14,202 nucleotides of DNA from an uncultured Opitutaceae bacterium (GCA_946482625.1 CAMLSH010000045.1:1-14202); one strand, 5' to 3'; counted from the stretch's first letter, positions 1 to 8,292 are shown. Numbers and translations: made by a program. The notes: generated from the letters alone by a model not told the origin.

Positions 1-1088
<1,088 letters not shown>

Positions 1089-1412
1089 GCGAGCTCAGCG
1101 AGCGTTGCGAGAGTACCATTTGAAAATCGAGCGCACCACCCGGCGAACGGGCGCCCCGGATATCAGGCGGCGCCCCCATATGGATGATGTCGTCGCGCAA
1201 TCATTTCGCCTGCGAACGGCTGCCCACTCCAGCGCTCTGCCGTCCTCACGAACAACGTCGCCGGAAACCCACTACGCCAACCGCGGCACAGGCATGGGCG
1301 CGTGATGGTCGTGGAGTGTTTATACTCGGATGAAGCGAGTTCGCGACCGCCTAAATAATATGGGCGAAGAACAAAAACCATCGGGGCGGCGCCTTTGGAT
1401 CTTATCGGTAAA

Positions 1413-1451
1413 ATCACCTGCGGCGGAATAGTGCATAATGCCTCAGGTGAT
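1413..1451. repeat. 8-bp inverted repeat, possible operator or RNA hairpin
   Basis: ATCACCTG (1413-1420) and CAGGTGAT (1444-1451) are perfect reverse complements separated by 23 bases. The spacer itself contains a smaller palindrome, GCAT-A-ATGC (1433-1441). ACCTGCG occurs at the left arm and again just after the right arm. It lies about 170 bases before the response regulator start. The repeat is seen directly; a role as a protein-binding site is inference, and an 8-bp match in a 532-bp gap can occur by chance. Confidence 0.35.
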
Positions 1452-1606
1452 GGAAAAACCTGCGCAAAATGCGCTCCTTTCGATGAGTAGCGGAACGGGC
1501 ACAATTACGTAACTTTCTAATTTTAAGCCGGTTAATTTCCAGGCGCCTTACGCGGCATTTGTTCTGCGAAAGCGAAAGCTCGTTTTCGAAACATCACTTC
1601 AATGCT

Positions 1607-1611
1607 GGAGG
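1607..1611 (+). promoter_or_regulatory. Ribosome binding site of the response regulator gene
   Basis: GGAGG stands 9 bases before the ATG at 1621. It is a full Shine-Dalgarno match and decides the start, although the first ~28 residues precede the receiver domain and look unstructured. Confidence 0.8.
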
Positions 1612-1620
1612 CATCTCGCC

Positions 1621-2352
1621 ATGAAATCCTTGGAAACCGCCGCACCGTTCACGCCCACTTTTACCCGTAAACCGGCGACCGCGCATCCACCCACAACGGC
1701 GACGCGTCGGATCTTTATTGTCGACGATCATCCCGTTACGCGCGCCGGCATCGGGACGCTGCTCGGGCAGCAACCCACCTTCCAAGTCTGTGGGGAGGCG
1801 GACAGCGTTCCGAAGGCCATCGATCTTATCCCAAAGCTCAACCCTGAGGTCGCGATCATCGACATCTCACTAAAGACGACCAGCGGCATCGAGCTCATCA
1901 AAAACCTCACGTCGCTGTCGCCCGGCCTGAAGATGCTCGTGCTCTCGATGCACGACGAAAATCTCTACGCAGAGCGCGCGCTGCGCGCCGGTGCCAAGGG
2001 CTACGTGATGAAGGACCAGGCGGCCGACACGCTCACCATCGCGGTCCGTCGCGTACTTGAGGGCGAGCTATATCTAAGCGACCGGATGAAAGAGCGCATG
2101 CTTCACCGCTTCGTGAACAACAAGCGCGACGAACTCACTTTCTCCATGGACAGCCTGAGCGATCGGGAAATGGAAGTCCTCGTCCACATCGGCAATGGAT
2201 ACAGCACCCGGCAGATCGCCGCGAAACTCAACCTGAGCGTGAAGACGATCGATTCCTACCGGGAGCACCTCAAAATCAAGCTGCGCCTCGCGAAAGGCGC
2301 CGATCTCGTCCGCCATGCGATCCAGTGGGTGAAAAGCGAAGAACTGCTGTGA
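1621..2352 (+). CDS. Response regulator, NarL/LuxR family (receiver + HTH), orphan
   Basis: Cytoplasmic transcription factor of a two-component system, 243 residues. A proline/threonine-rich N-terminal extension (1-29) precedes the receiver domain (~30-148). The acidic pair is Asp35/Asp36 (IFIVDDHP), the phosphoacceptor is Asp81 (AIIDISL), the switch Ser is 109 (VLSM) and the conserved Lys is 131 (GYVMKDQ). After a linker, the LuxR-type helix-turn-helix spans about 178-238 (LSDREMEVLVHIGNGYSTRQ, then IAAKLNLSVKTIDSYREHL), a good match to GerE-type DNA-binding domains. No sensor kinase is next to it, so its signal and targets cannot be read from this window. It is the only gene of its transcription unit here: glgX is divergent and recN convergent. 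The ~28-residue N-terminal extension is longer than usual, but the start is supported by a GGAGG motif. Confidence 0.93.
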   Translation: MKSLETAAPFTPTFTRKPATAHPPTTATRRIFIVDDHPVTRAGIGTLLGQQPTFQVCGEADSVPKAIDLIPKLNPEVAIIDISLKTTSGIELIKNLTSLSPGLKMLVLSMHDENLYAERALRAGAKGYVMKDQAADTLTIAVRRVLEGELYLSDRMKERMLHRFVNNKRDELTFSMDSLSDREMEVLVHIGNGYSTRQIAAKLNLSVKTIDSYREHLKIKLRLAKGADLVRHAIQWVKSEELL

Positions 2353-2485
2353 CGGATTAACGGCAATCTTGGCAGAACCACGGGCAGACGATTAACCGCG
2401 TCCACGTTTAGTCAGGCGCAGGTATTCTGGGCGGTAGGCAGTGGCGGAAAGCGGCACCCGAAACCAAGCGTCGGGAGAGAGTGGC

Positions 2486-4147
2486 TTATTTCCCCAACAA
2501 CTCTTCCGCATGCGCCAACGCGCTCTTCGCGGTGCGGTCACCGAGCATTCGGGCGAGTTCGCTCACGCGGTTCTTGCGATTCTCGTGTATCGGCGAGATG
2601 GCGACCACCGCCCGGTCTTTCGATTGATCCTTCGTGACGACAAAATGATTGTCTGCCTGGGCCGCCACCTGCGGCAGATGCGTGACGCAAAGCACTTGGT
2701 GGCCGCGTGCAATCTCAGCCATCTTCTCGCCCACCACTTTCCCAATCTCGCCGCCGACGTTCGCATCCACCTCGTCGAATACCAACACCGGCACGTCGTC
2801 CAGATCGGCGAGCACCGTCTTGAGCGCGAGCATCACGCGCGCAAGTTCGCCGCTCGATGCGATGCGGCTCAGCGGCAGAGGCGCTTCGCCGACATTGGGC
2901 GAAAACAAAAACTCGCATCCACAATCTCCCGCCGGCCCGAGCTCGGGCAGCGGCACGATGCGGATCTGGAAATCCGCTTTCTTGAAGCCAAGCTGGGCGA
3001 TGCTCTTGGCCGCGATCTTCGACAACTCCTTCGCAGCCTTTTCGCGAATCGCGCGCAACGCCTGCGCGTCTTTTTTCGCCGCGCGTTCCGTTTCGGCGAT
3101 CTCTTTTTCCAGCCGTGAGAGGGTGCCTTCGATGTCACTTTGAGCCTCAAGCCGCCGGCGCATCTCTTCTCGCGCAGCCGCGACGGCTGACACATCGCCG
3201 CCGTGCTTTCGTTTCGCTTCGAGCCACGCATTCATGCGTGTTTGCAGCTGCTCCGCCTGCTCGGGATCGAACTGAAACTCACCGCTCAACGCCTCGAATT
3301 CCGCTCCCAAATCGGCGAGCTCGACCGAGGCCGAGGCCAGCCGGTCAGCGAGCGCCTTGCTCGCTGGGTCCAGAGTTTCCAAGTGCCGCGCCTCACGTAC
3401 CAGCGCGGCCAGACGACCGGTCGTGCCATCTTCGCCGGTGAGTCCGTTCGCAAGCGCGGCCGATAATTCGATCAGTTCCTGCGCGCGACTTTGCCGCTGG
3501 AAATCCCGCTCCAACGCCTCGATCGCTTCGTCGGTGAGTTCGAGCGCATCAAGCCGCGCGAGTTGGGATTCGAGAAACTTCAGCTGCTCGGGCGACAGTT
3601 TGGTTTCGTTGGCGATCCGCTCGCGAGCTGCGACGCGCTCGCGCCACGTGTCGTACCTTTTCTTATACGTCTCGAACGCGGCTCCTGCGCGACCGAAAAG
3701 ATCCAGCAGCTCCCGTTGGCAGCTCTCTTTCAAGAGGCGCCGAGGCTCGCTCGGCCCGTGAAAATCCACCCACGCCTCACCAAGTCGCTGGAGCGACGCC
3801 AGCGTCGCCAGTCCGCCATTGACGGTGATCTTGGGAGCCTTCTCCCGCGGCACGCTGCGTTTCAAGATCAGCAAGCCGTCCTCGCACGCGGGCAAATCGA
3901 GCTCCGCCAGCAAGGTATCGATCGCCTTCGTGTGCTTGAAAAACAACGACGCCTCTACCTCACAGGCCGGTGCGCCCTGACGGATGATGGTTTTGTCCGC
4001 ACGTTCGCCGGCGAGAAGGCTGAGCGCGCCCAGCAGGATGCTTTTCCCCGCGCCCGTTTCCCCGGTCACCGCCGTGAAACCAGCATCGAAATCGAGCGAC
4101 ACTTCTTCGAGCAGGGCGAGGTTCTTGATGCGGAGCGACTGAAGCAT
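2486..4147 (-). CDS. recN: DNA repair protein RecN (SMC-like ATPase)
   Basis: RecN is a cohesin/SMC-like ATPase acting on DNA ends in recombinational double-strand-break repair. The 553-residue length is normal for the family. The N-terminal head has MLQSLRIKNLALLEEVSLDF and the Walker A motif GETGAGKS (29-36, catalytic Lys35). Charged, coiled-coil-forming segments fill roughly 150-380, with a hinge-like stretch between them. The C-terminal head carries the ABC signature LSRIASSGELA (426-436), Walker B VLVFDEVD (454-461, Asp458/Glu459) and the switch region VLCVTHLPQVAAQAD. The ATG at 4147 gives the canonical family start although there is no clear Shine-Dalgarno sequence. The gene is convergent with the response regulator, 133 bp apart, and no convincing terminator hairpin is visible between them. 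It is divergent from the tRNA. I saw no clear LexA-type palindrome upstream, so SOS control is not shown. Confidence 0.97.
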   Translation of the reverse strand: MLQSLRIKNLALLEEVSLDFDAGFTAVTGETGAGKSILLGALSLLAGERADKTIIRQGAPACEVEASLFFKHTKAIDTLLAELDLPACEDGLLILKRSVPREKAPKITVNGGLATLASLQRLGEAWVDFHGPSEPRRLLKESCQRELLDLFGRAGAAFETYKKRYDTWRERVAARERIANETKLSPEQLKFLESQLARLDALELTDEAIEALERDFQRQSRAQELIELSAALANGLTGEDGTTGRLAALVREARHLETLDPASKALADRLASASVELADLGAEFEALSGEFQFDPEQAEQLQTRMNAWLEAKRKHGGDVSAVAAAREEMRRRLEAQSDIEGTLSRLEKEIAETERAAKKDAQALRAIREKAAKELSKIAAKSIAQLGFKKADFQIRIVPLPELGPAGDCGCEFLFSPNVGEAPLPLSRIASSGELARVMLALKTVLADLDDVPVLVFDEVDANVGGEIGKVVGEKMAEIARGHQVLCVTHLPQVAAQADNHFVVTKDQSKDRAVVAISPIHENRKNRVSELARMLGDRTAKSALAHAEELLGK

Positions 4148-4169
4148 GGCGCCGATATGGGCACGAAAA

Positions 4170-4190
4170 CACCGCGGCTTTCAAGCGGTG
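4170..4190. repeat. Short inverted repeat upstream of recN
   Basis: CACCGC (4170-4175) and GCGGTG (4185-4190) form a perfect 6-bp stem with a 9-base loop, 22 bases before the recN ATG in the region shared with the divergent tRNA. It could be an operator or a leader hairpin of recN. Six base pairs in GC-rich DNA is weak evidence. Confidence 0.25.
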
Positions 4191-4256
4191 GCTTGCACGC
4201 ATTTCGAGCGGGCGGCGCAACCCGGGAAAGGACAACAAACATCCCCGAAATTTTTC

Positions 4257-4286
4257 TTGCCGCACCCGCCGCCCGCCGTGCTTACT
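4257..4286 (+). promoter_or_regulatory. Weak sigma70-like promoter candidate for tRNA-Val
   Basis: TTGCCG (4257-4262) and CTTACT (4281-4286) have an 18-base spacer and would start RNA about 10-15 bases before the tRNA 5' end. The -10 match is poor. Position relative to the tRNA is the main support. Confidence 0.25.
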
Positions 4287-4305
4287 CCGCGACTCGCAAG
4301 TGAAC

Positions 4306-4382
4306 GGACCCTTAGCTCAGTTGGTTAGAGCGTTTCCTTGACATGGAAGAGGTCACTGGTTCGAGTCCAGTAGGGTCCACCA
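4306..4382 (+). tRNA. tRNA-Val (anticodon GAC)
   Basis: A 77-nt cloverleaf can be folded by eye. The acceptor stem is GGACCCT/AGGGTCC with seven pairs, and the D arm is GCTC-AGTTGGTTA-GAGC. The anticodon stem is TTTCC/GGAAG with one G-T pair and the loop is TTGACAT. The T arm is ACTGG-TTCGAGT-CCAGT. The anticodon at 4340-4342 is GAC, reading the valine codon GUC (and GUU by wobble). The discriminator base is A and the CCA end (4380-4382) is encoded. It stands alone between recN and a minus-strand membrane protein gene. No integrase gene or duplicated tRNA 3' end is seen nearby, so it shows no sign of being an integration site. Confidence 0.97.
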
Positions 4383-4393
4383 CTTACGCGAAA

Positions 4394-4406
4394 GCCGCTT
4401 AGCGGC
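4394..4406. terminator. Small hairpin between tRNA-Val and the 143-aa membrane protein gene (weak terminator candidate)
   Basis: GCCGC-TTA-GCGGC forms a perfect 5-bp GC stem 12 bases after the tRNA. On the plus strand no T-run follows. On the minus strand it is followed by only TTTCGCG. It could help end the minus-strand gene that stops at 4451, but it lacks a real U-tract. Confidence 0.3.
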
Positions 4407-4450
4407 AGGTAGTTACACACGATTCGCGACGCAGATTTTTCGGCATTGGA

Positions 4451-4882
4451 TTATCCGCCGGCATTCCACCACGCGCGCGGCAGCAACGATTCCGGACCGT
4501 CGATATACATCCGGTAATACAGCCAGAAAACCGCCGCGCCCAACGCGAGCAGGAACAGCACCTCACCCACCCGGCCCGCTTCGTGGCGGCTGCCGCGGTG
4601 AAGACTGCGCACCAACGCCTCGAGTCCCGGCGCCATCGCAAACGCAACGACCGATCCGCCGAACAACACCAACAGGATGATCACCACGATCCGCAAAAAG
4701 GGATCGTGGATCACCTCGGCTTTGTAGGAGATTAGGTTGTTGGCCAGGTTGAGCAGCAACAGGCAGCACGGGAGAATGTAGTAAGCGCGGACGACGTTGG
4801 TCTTCTTCAAGGCGACGGAGGGTGCGGGCGAACATGTACGGCGGAGATGCGCCCGTAAAGCGCGCCAAAGCAGTGCCTCCAT
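4451..4882 (-). CDS. Small integral membrane protein, unrecognised
   Basis: I do not recognise this 143-residue protein. It has a basic N-terminal segment (residues 1-32, rich in Arg/Lys) and three likely membrane helices: about 33-52 (AYYILPCCLLLLNLANNLI), 63-84 (LRIVVIILLVLFGGSVVAFA) and 106-126 (GEVLFLLALGAAVFWLYYRM). The loop between helices 2 and 3 is charged. The C-terminus ends DGPESLLPRAWWNAGG. The start is uncertain: the ATG at 4882 has GGAGG 12 bases upstream, while an in-frame TTG 24 codons later (LKKTNVVRAYY) would give a more compact protein. It is divergent from the tautomerase gene by 48 bp. Its coding status is supported by the three well-formed hydrophobic segments; it is probably a lineage-specific hypothetical protein. 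Confidence 0.72.
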   Translation of the reverse strand: MEALLWRALRAHLRRTCSPAPSVALKKTNVVRAYYILPCCLLLLNLANNLISYKAEVIHDPFLRIVVIILLVLFGGSVVAFAMAPGLEALVRSLHRGSRHEAGRVGEVLFLLALGAAVFWLYYRMYIDGPESLLPRAWWNAGG

Positions 4883-4910
4883 TAGACAGCGCCGCCTCCA
4901 CGACTACACT
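4883..4910 (+). promoter_or_regulatory. Promoter candidate for the tautomerase gene
   Basis: TAGACA (4883-4888) and TACACT (4905-4910), separated by 16 bases, resemble a sigma70 promoter with 5/6 and 4/6 matches. The start would fall around 4917, giving a leader of roughly a dozen bases. That agrees with the lack of a clear Shine-Dalgarno sequence before the ATG at 4931. The candidate overlaps the start region of the divergent membrane protein gene. Confidence 0.33.
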
Positions 4911-4930
4911 ACGCGAGCCCCGCCCTTTTT

Positions 4931-5275
4931 ATGCCCTACCTCAAAATCCAAACCAATCTGCCGCTGACCAAAAAGGCCGAGCGCGCCGTGCTGAAAACCG
5001 CCTCCGCCCTCGTGGCCCAAGAGCTGCAAAAGCCCGAAGAGTTTGTGATGGTCGCAATCCAAGCCGACACCCCGATGATTTTTGCCGGGAGCGACGATCC
5101 GGTGGCATTTCTGGAAGTTAAGAGCATCGGGCTGCCCGCTAAAAAAACGAAGGTCCTCTGCCAGGCGTTATGCGCGTTGATCGAGGATCATCTCGGCATC
5201 GCGAAGGACCGCGTGTACGTGAAATTCATCAGCGTGAAAAAGGGTATGTGGGGTTGGAAGGGAGATATGTTTTAG
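4931..5275 (+). CDS. MIF / phenylpyruvate tautomerase family protein
   Basis: A 114-residue protein of the macrophage migration inhibitory factor branch of the tautomerase superfamily, which has small trimeric beta-alpha-beta enzymes. The length is typical. Pro2, the catalytic base after removal of the initiator Met, is present in MPYLKIQTNLPL. The family core KPEEFVMVAIQ (34-44), PMIFAGSDDPVAFLEVKSIG (48-67) and the C-terminal DRVYVKFISVKKGMWGWKGDMF region (93-114) all fit MIF homologues. The expected activity is keto-enol tautomerisation of phenylpyruvate-like substrates, but the physiological substrate in bacteria is unclear. Translation probably starts on a short leader, since CCCCGCCCTTTTT precedes the ATG without a clear ribosome site. 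The gene is convergent with the cytochrome operon and shares its terminator. Confidence 0.9.
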   Translation: MPYLKIQTNLPLTKKAERAVLKTASALVAQELQKPEEFVMVAIQADTPMIFAGSDDPVAFLEVKSIGLPAKKTKVLCQALCALIEDHLGIAKDRVYVKFISVKKGMWGWKGDMF

Positions 5276-5310
5276 ACTTCGCGCGATTAATCCGGACGCC
5301 TCGGCGCACT

Positions 5311-5340
5311 AAAAAGCCCGGCCGAAGTCGGCCGGGCTTT
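5311..5340. terminator. Bidirectional intrinsic terminator
   Basis: GCCCGGCCG (5316-5324) pairs with CGGCCGGGC (5329-5337) around an AAGT loop. Five A precede the stem and TTT follows it. On the plus strand it ends the tautomerase gene (stop at 5275). On the minus strand the hairpin is followed by TTTTTAG and lies about 40 bases after the ccoP-like stop, closing the respiratory operon. Confidence 0.9.
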
Positions 5341-5378
5341 GAGAGAGAGAAGCGTATTCTACGAGCGGGTTATTCAGC

Positions 5379-6098
5379 TCAAGGCAGCGCGAGCAACTCG
5401 GCTTCGGTCCAGTTCGTGCCACGAGTTCCAGCACCTTGTTCGCGGATCTCTTTGACCTTCGCGGTGGTGATCGGCGCGGCGGTGTTGCCCCACTCCTGCC
5501 GGATATAGGTCAACACATGGGCGATCTTGTCGTCGGTCCAGTTATAGCCGCCTCCCGGGACTTTGCCGAAGGCCGGCATCAGTCCGTTGTATTTGTTTCC
5601 GGCCACGGTGACTTCGCCACTGAGACCGTTGAGGAGAATACGGATGAGGCGCTCTTCGCTGCCGTTGACCCACTCGGACTTCGCGAGCGGAGGATAAGTC
5701 GTGCCCAAACCCGCGCCCGAGGGCTGGTGGCAGGTCGCGCAGGTGGCGTAGAGTTTTTTGCCCGCAGCGACGATCTGCTCGGGGGTGAGTTCCTTGGCCG
5801 CGCCCGCGCCGGGAGCGGTGGCAGGATCGTAACGCTCGTCGTAAACGAGGGCTGCGTCCTTGAAGCTTAAATACGGCGCAACCGGGCCGATACCGCCGCG
5901 GTTGTGGACGAAATAGATGCCGACAATGAGAATCACCGCCGAAATAAACCCGAGGAGGAAAAGCGGCATCGGCGAATAACCTTCGGCCGGTTCCGGTTTC
6001 TCGCGGAGAAGGACGGCGTGAACCTCCTGGATGTTTTGGTCCGAGGCGGCGGCCTGCTCGATCTTGGGATTATTCTTCTTGGGATCGGCGGCGCTCAT
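5379..6098 (-). CDS. Membrane-anchored monoheme cytochrome c, CcoP-like cbb3 oxidase subunit
   Basis: Last gene of the respiratory operon, 239 residues. A polar N-terminal segment (~1-42, cytoplasmic) is followed by one membrane helix (MPLFLLGFISAVILIVGIYF, 44-63), and the rest is periplasmic. A single haem-c site, CATCH (120-124), and a likely axial Met174 (NGLMPAFG) form one cytochrome c domain ending near 204. The layout (cytoplasmic tail, one helix, cytochrome c domain, position after ccoO) matches CcoP. Canonical CcoP is about 300 residues with two CxxCH motifs, and here only one exists. No ccoQ lies between it and ccoO. Its start overlaps the ccoO stop by four bases (ATGA), so translation is coupled. 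It should pass electrons to CcoO haem c. It could equally be described as a cytochrome c that replaced CcoP. Confidence 0.85.
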   Translation of the reverse strand: MSAADPKKNNPKIEQAAASDQNIQEVHAVLLREKPEPAEGYSPMPLFLLGFISAVILIVGIYFVHNRGGIGPVAPYLSFKDAALVYDERYDPATAPGAGAAKELTPEQIVAAGKKLYATCATCHQPSGAGLGTTYPPLAKSEWVNGSEERLIRILLNGLSGEVTVAGNKYNGLMPAFGKVPGGGYNWTDDKIAHVLTYIRQEWGNTAAPITTAKVKEIREQGAGTRGTNWTEAELLALP

Positions 6099-6781
6099 TT
6101 GGTGCCCTCCGGTTGCGCGGCTTTTTCTTCCCGCTTGGGCTCGACGTATACGCGGCTCGCTTCCTCAGGATAGGTGTAGGGATCGTTCAAGCTGAGGAGG
6201 TACTCGATCAACGCATTGCCGCGATCGGAAAGAACGATTTCGTAGCCGGGCGCCGGTTGGGCGCTCGCGGGGAGCAGGCGCTGCACAGCCTTTGGAGAGG
6301 GCTCGCCGACGATTTTGCGGGTCTCGAAGAGAAACTTGAACTTCGGCATGGTCGATCCCGGCGAAGTGATTTCGGGATCGTACATGTGGCGGATATGCCA
6401 CTCGCGACCGCCTTCGCCGGCGAAACGTGCGCCGACGTTACGCAGATCGGGGCCGGTGCGCATCGTGCCGAGCAGCACGCGGCGCTCGCGAATGTAATCG
6501 CGCGCCACGCTCTGGCGCTCGCCCCAGCCGCGATCGATATCGCCACCATAACCGGGACGGCGGACCTGCTGGGTGTGGCAGTAGATGCAACCAAGATCCT
6601 GATACACGAGTTTGCCTTGGGCGGCGAGACCCGGGATGGCCTCGGGGAAGGACTTGCCTTCACCTTCGTCAAAAACGGGCTCCAGTTTGCCGTAGGCGAG
6701 CTGATTGGTCAGCACGATGCCGGTCCACGAGAACGCCAGCGTGAAAAAGATGCCGAGAAAAATGAGCGGGGCGCGATTCAT
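6095..6781 (-). CDS. ccoO: cbb3-type cytochrome c oxidase subunit II (CcoO), monoheme cytochrome c
   Basis: A 228-residue subunit with one N-terminal membrane helix (LIFLGIFFTLAFSWTGIVL, 6-24) and a periplasmic monoheme cytochrome c domain. The signature region GCIYCHTQQVRRP has haem ligands Cys65, Cys68 and His69, and the block GTMRTGPDLRNVGAR (105-119) is diagnostic of CcoO/FixO. The likely axial ligand is Met145 in STMPKF. It relays electrons to the haem b/b3 site of CcoN. It overlaps ccoN by four bases upstream and the ccoP-like gene by four bases downstream (ATGA at both). At 228 residues it is slightly longer than the common ~200-residue form, with the extra sequence in a charged C-terminal tail (EPKREEKAAQPEGTK). 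Confidence 0.96.
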   Translation of the reverse strand: MNRAPLIFLGIFFTLAFSWTGIVLTNQLAYGKLEPVFDEGEGKSFPEAIPGLAAQGKLVYQDLGCIYCHTQQVRRPGYGGDIDRGWGERQSVARDYIRERRVLLGTMRTGPDLRNVGARFAGEGGREWHIRHMYDPEITSPGSTMPKFKFLFETRKIVGEPSPKAVQRLLPASAQPAPGYEIVLSDRGNALIEYLLSLNDPYTYPEEASRVYVEPKREEKAAQPEGTK

Positions 6782-8274
6782 CGAGCGGTGACCTCCAGGT
6801 CGGGATCCGGATTGCGGAAGAGCGTAGGCGCGGTGTTTTCGGCACGCGGGCGGAACAGCATCCAGGTGAAATTGATCGCGAACGCGAGATGGCCGATGGT
6901 GATCAGAATGCCGGTGTAGCTACGGAGTTTGAGGCCTTCGATCGTGGCGCGAACCACGTCGGCCTGCTCCATGCTGAGGAACGGGATGGAGGCATTGTTC
7001 ATCGCGAGCCCCTGCTTGGTGCCGACGATCGAAAGCACGATCACCATCACGAGAGAACCGATGGCAGTCGTCCAAAAGTGGAGGCTGATCAACGTGGCCG
7101 AAGGCCATTCGCGGTGCAGCACGCGGGGCAGGATGTAGTAGATGGAGCCAAACATCACCATCGTGAAGAAGGCGTAGAGCCCGTGGTGGGAGTGCCCGAC
7201 GATGGCGTGCGTAAAGTGAACCACTTCGCTCACGCCGCGATCAGCCATGAGCGAGCCAAGCAAACTTGCCAGAGTGTAGTTGACTGCGCCGAAAACGATG
7301 AACCGAAGTGTCGGGCTAAATTTAAGAGCGCCAAAACTGCCAATCATGGTGAGGTGATGATTGATCGCCGTGACGACGACCGGGATCACCATCATGAAGC
7401 TCGCCGCGATGCCGGCCGTGATCACCCAGGCGGGAACCGGACCGCCGATCAAGTGGTGAACACCCGCCCAGTTGTAGAAGATCGCGAGCGACCAAAAACC
7501 GAGAACCGAGAGGTAATAACTGTGAATGGGTTTACCGAGGACCTTCGGCAGAAAGTAATAAACGGCGGCGAGACCGATGGGCGTGAACCAGAGACCGAGG
7601 ACGTTGTGGGCGAACCACCAGTTGACCAAAGACTGAACCGTGCCGCGGGCCGGCGCGAAGAGGATCATGATCTGGGCCACCGAGTACAGCCACGGGAACC
7701 AGAACAACGCCGCGAGTATGTACCATTGCGATACGTAGATGTGCTCCGATTTGCCGAAGCGGAAGGTGATCACCGCCCAAGCGCCAACGAGCGCGTACGC
7801 CACGAAGAGCATCGGGGTCGCGTACACCGGCATTTCGAGCCACTCGACCGAGGTGCTGTCGCCAGCGAGAATTCCCAAGAGACCGATCGTGACGCCGATG
7901 TTCCAGAGCGCACCGGCGAGCATGAGCAAACCGCTGTGACGAACGACCGAGCGGGCCAGACGGGCCATCAGCCAGAGTGCCACCGCAAAGGAGGCGTTGA
8001 CGCTCCAGCCGTAAACGACGGCGTTCAAATGCACGGTGCGCACGCGGCCGAAGGTCAGCCACTCGGTGTCGCCGAGAAACTCCGGCTTGTGCAGCTTGAA
8101 CGACGCAATGATCGCGAAGGCGGTCCCGACGAGCAGCCAGAGGATCGCGGAACACAGGAAGAACATCGCCGGAGCCTTGGTGGAGGCATCGATCTCGCTC
8201 AGCTCGGCGCGTGTCACCATGTCGGATGACGTCGCCGGACTGACCGAGGCGGCTAAACTGGAAGCGGAGGCCAT
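6778..8274 (-). CDS. ccoN: cbb3-type cytochrome c oxidase catalytic subunit I (CcoN)
   Basis: Membrane haem-copper oxidase subunit that reduces O2 to water and pumps protons; 498 residues with about twelve hydrophobic helices. All metal ligands are visible. The low-spin haem b ligands are His82 (TVHLNAVVYGW) and His363. The CuB ligands are His223 (WWFAHNVLG), His273 and His274 (YNWAGVHH). The haem b3 ligand is His361, in GHSHHG. Tyr267, six residues before His273, is the C-family cross-linked tyrosine. The spacing of 50 residues between His223 and His273 equals that of the Pseudomonas stutzeri enzyme (207/257). The first ~30 residues are polar and longer than usual; Met19 is an alternative start. 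No Shine-Dalgarno sequence precedes either Met. The 93-base leader after ccoS contains two inverted repeats. The stop overlaps the ccoO start. Confidence 0.98.
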   Translation of the reverse strand: MASASSLAASVSPATSSDMVTRAELSEIDASTKAPAMFFLCSAILWLLVGTAFAIIASFKLHKPEFLGDTEWLTFGRVRTVHLNAVVYGWSVNASFAVALWLMARLARSVVRHSGLLMLAGALWNIGVTIGLLGILAGDSTSVEWLEMPVYATPMLFVAYALVGAWAVITFRFGKSEHIYVSQWYILAALFWFPWLYSVAQIMILFAPARGTVQSLVNWWFAHNVLGLWFTPIGLAAVYYFLPKVLGKPIHSYYLSVLGFWSLAIFYNWAGVHHLIGGPVPAWVITAGIAASFMMVIPVVVTAINHHLTMIGSFGALKFSPTLRFIVFGAVNYTLASLLGSLMADRGVSEVVHFTHAIVGHSHHGLYAFFTMVMFGSIYYILPRVLHREWPSATLISLHFWTTAIGSLVMVIVLSIVGTKQGLAMNNASIPFLSMEQADVVRATIEGLKLRSYTGILITIGHLAFAINFTWMLFRPRAENTAPTLFRNPDPDLEVTAR

Positions 8275-8292
8275 TGGTAAAGTGAGAGGTAT

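Larger units (their letters stand above)
1089..1620. other. Non-coding divergent intergenic region between glgX and the response regulator
   Basis: This is the only stretch over 300 bases without a convincing gene. It should hold the glgX promoter (minus) and the regulator promoter (plus). It is more AT-rich at its right end (about 1500-1545) than the surrounding DNA. Visible items are an 8-bp inverted repeat at 1413-1420/1444-1451, the palindrome TTACGTAA at 1505-1512, a -10-like TCTAAT at 1516-1521 without a matching -35, and a small CGAAA/TTTCG hairpin about 30 bases before the regulator start. A 113-codon minus-strand frame at 1163-1504 shows no recognisable protein features. I could not fix a transcription start. 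Confidence 0.6.

Noticed and set aside
1163..1504. 113-codon minus-strand open frame in the glgX-regulator gap
   Set aside because: No ribosome binding site, no domain, membrane or repeat signal, and a composition typical of a chance frame. It is left as non-coding, though a small lineage-specific gene cannot be fully excluded.
3491..4303. 270-codon plus-strand open frame opposite recN
   Set aside because: It lies antisense to the recN N-terminal half, which has an intact Walker A motif; the predicted protein has no recognisable domain.
4148..4305. LexA/SOS box upstream of recN
   Set aside because: recN is SOS-regulated in many bacteria, but no clear TGTTC-N4-GAACA or CTG-N10-CAG type palindrome that I trust is visible here.
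4306..4382. tRNA-Val as an integration site
   Set aside because: No integrase, no duplicated tRNA 3' end and no change of gene style on either side.
6889..8229. 446-codon plus-strand open frame opposite ccoN
   Set aside because: It is the antisense of a complete, motif-verified ccoN. Its product would be rich in Asp, Arg, Glu and His with no fold signal, as expected from reading GC-rich membrane-protein codons backwards.
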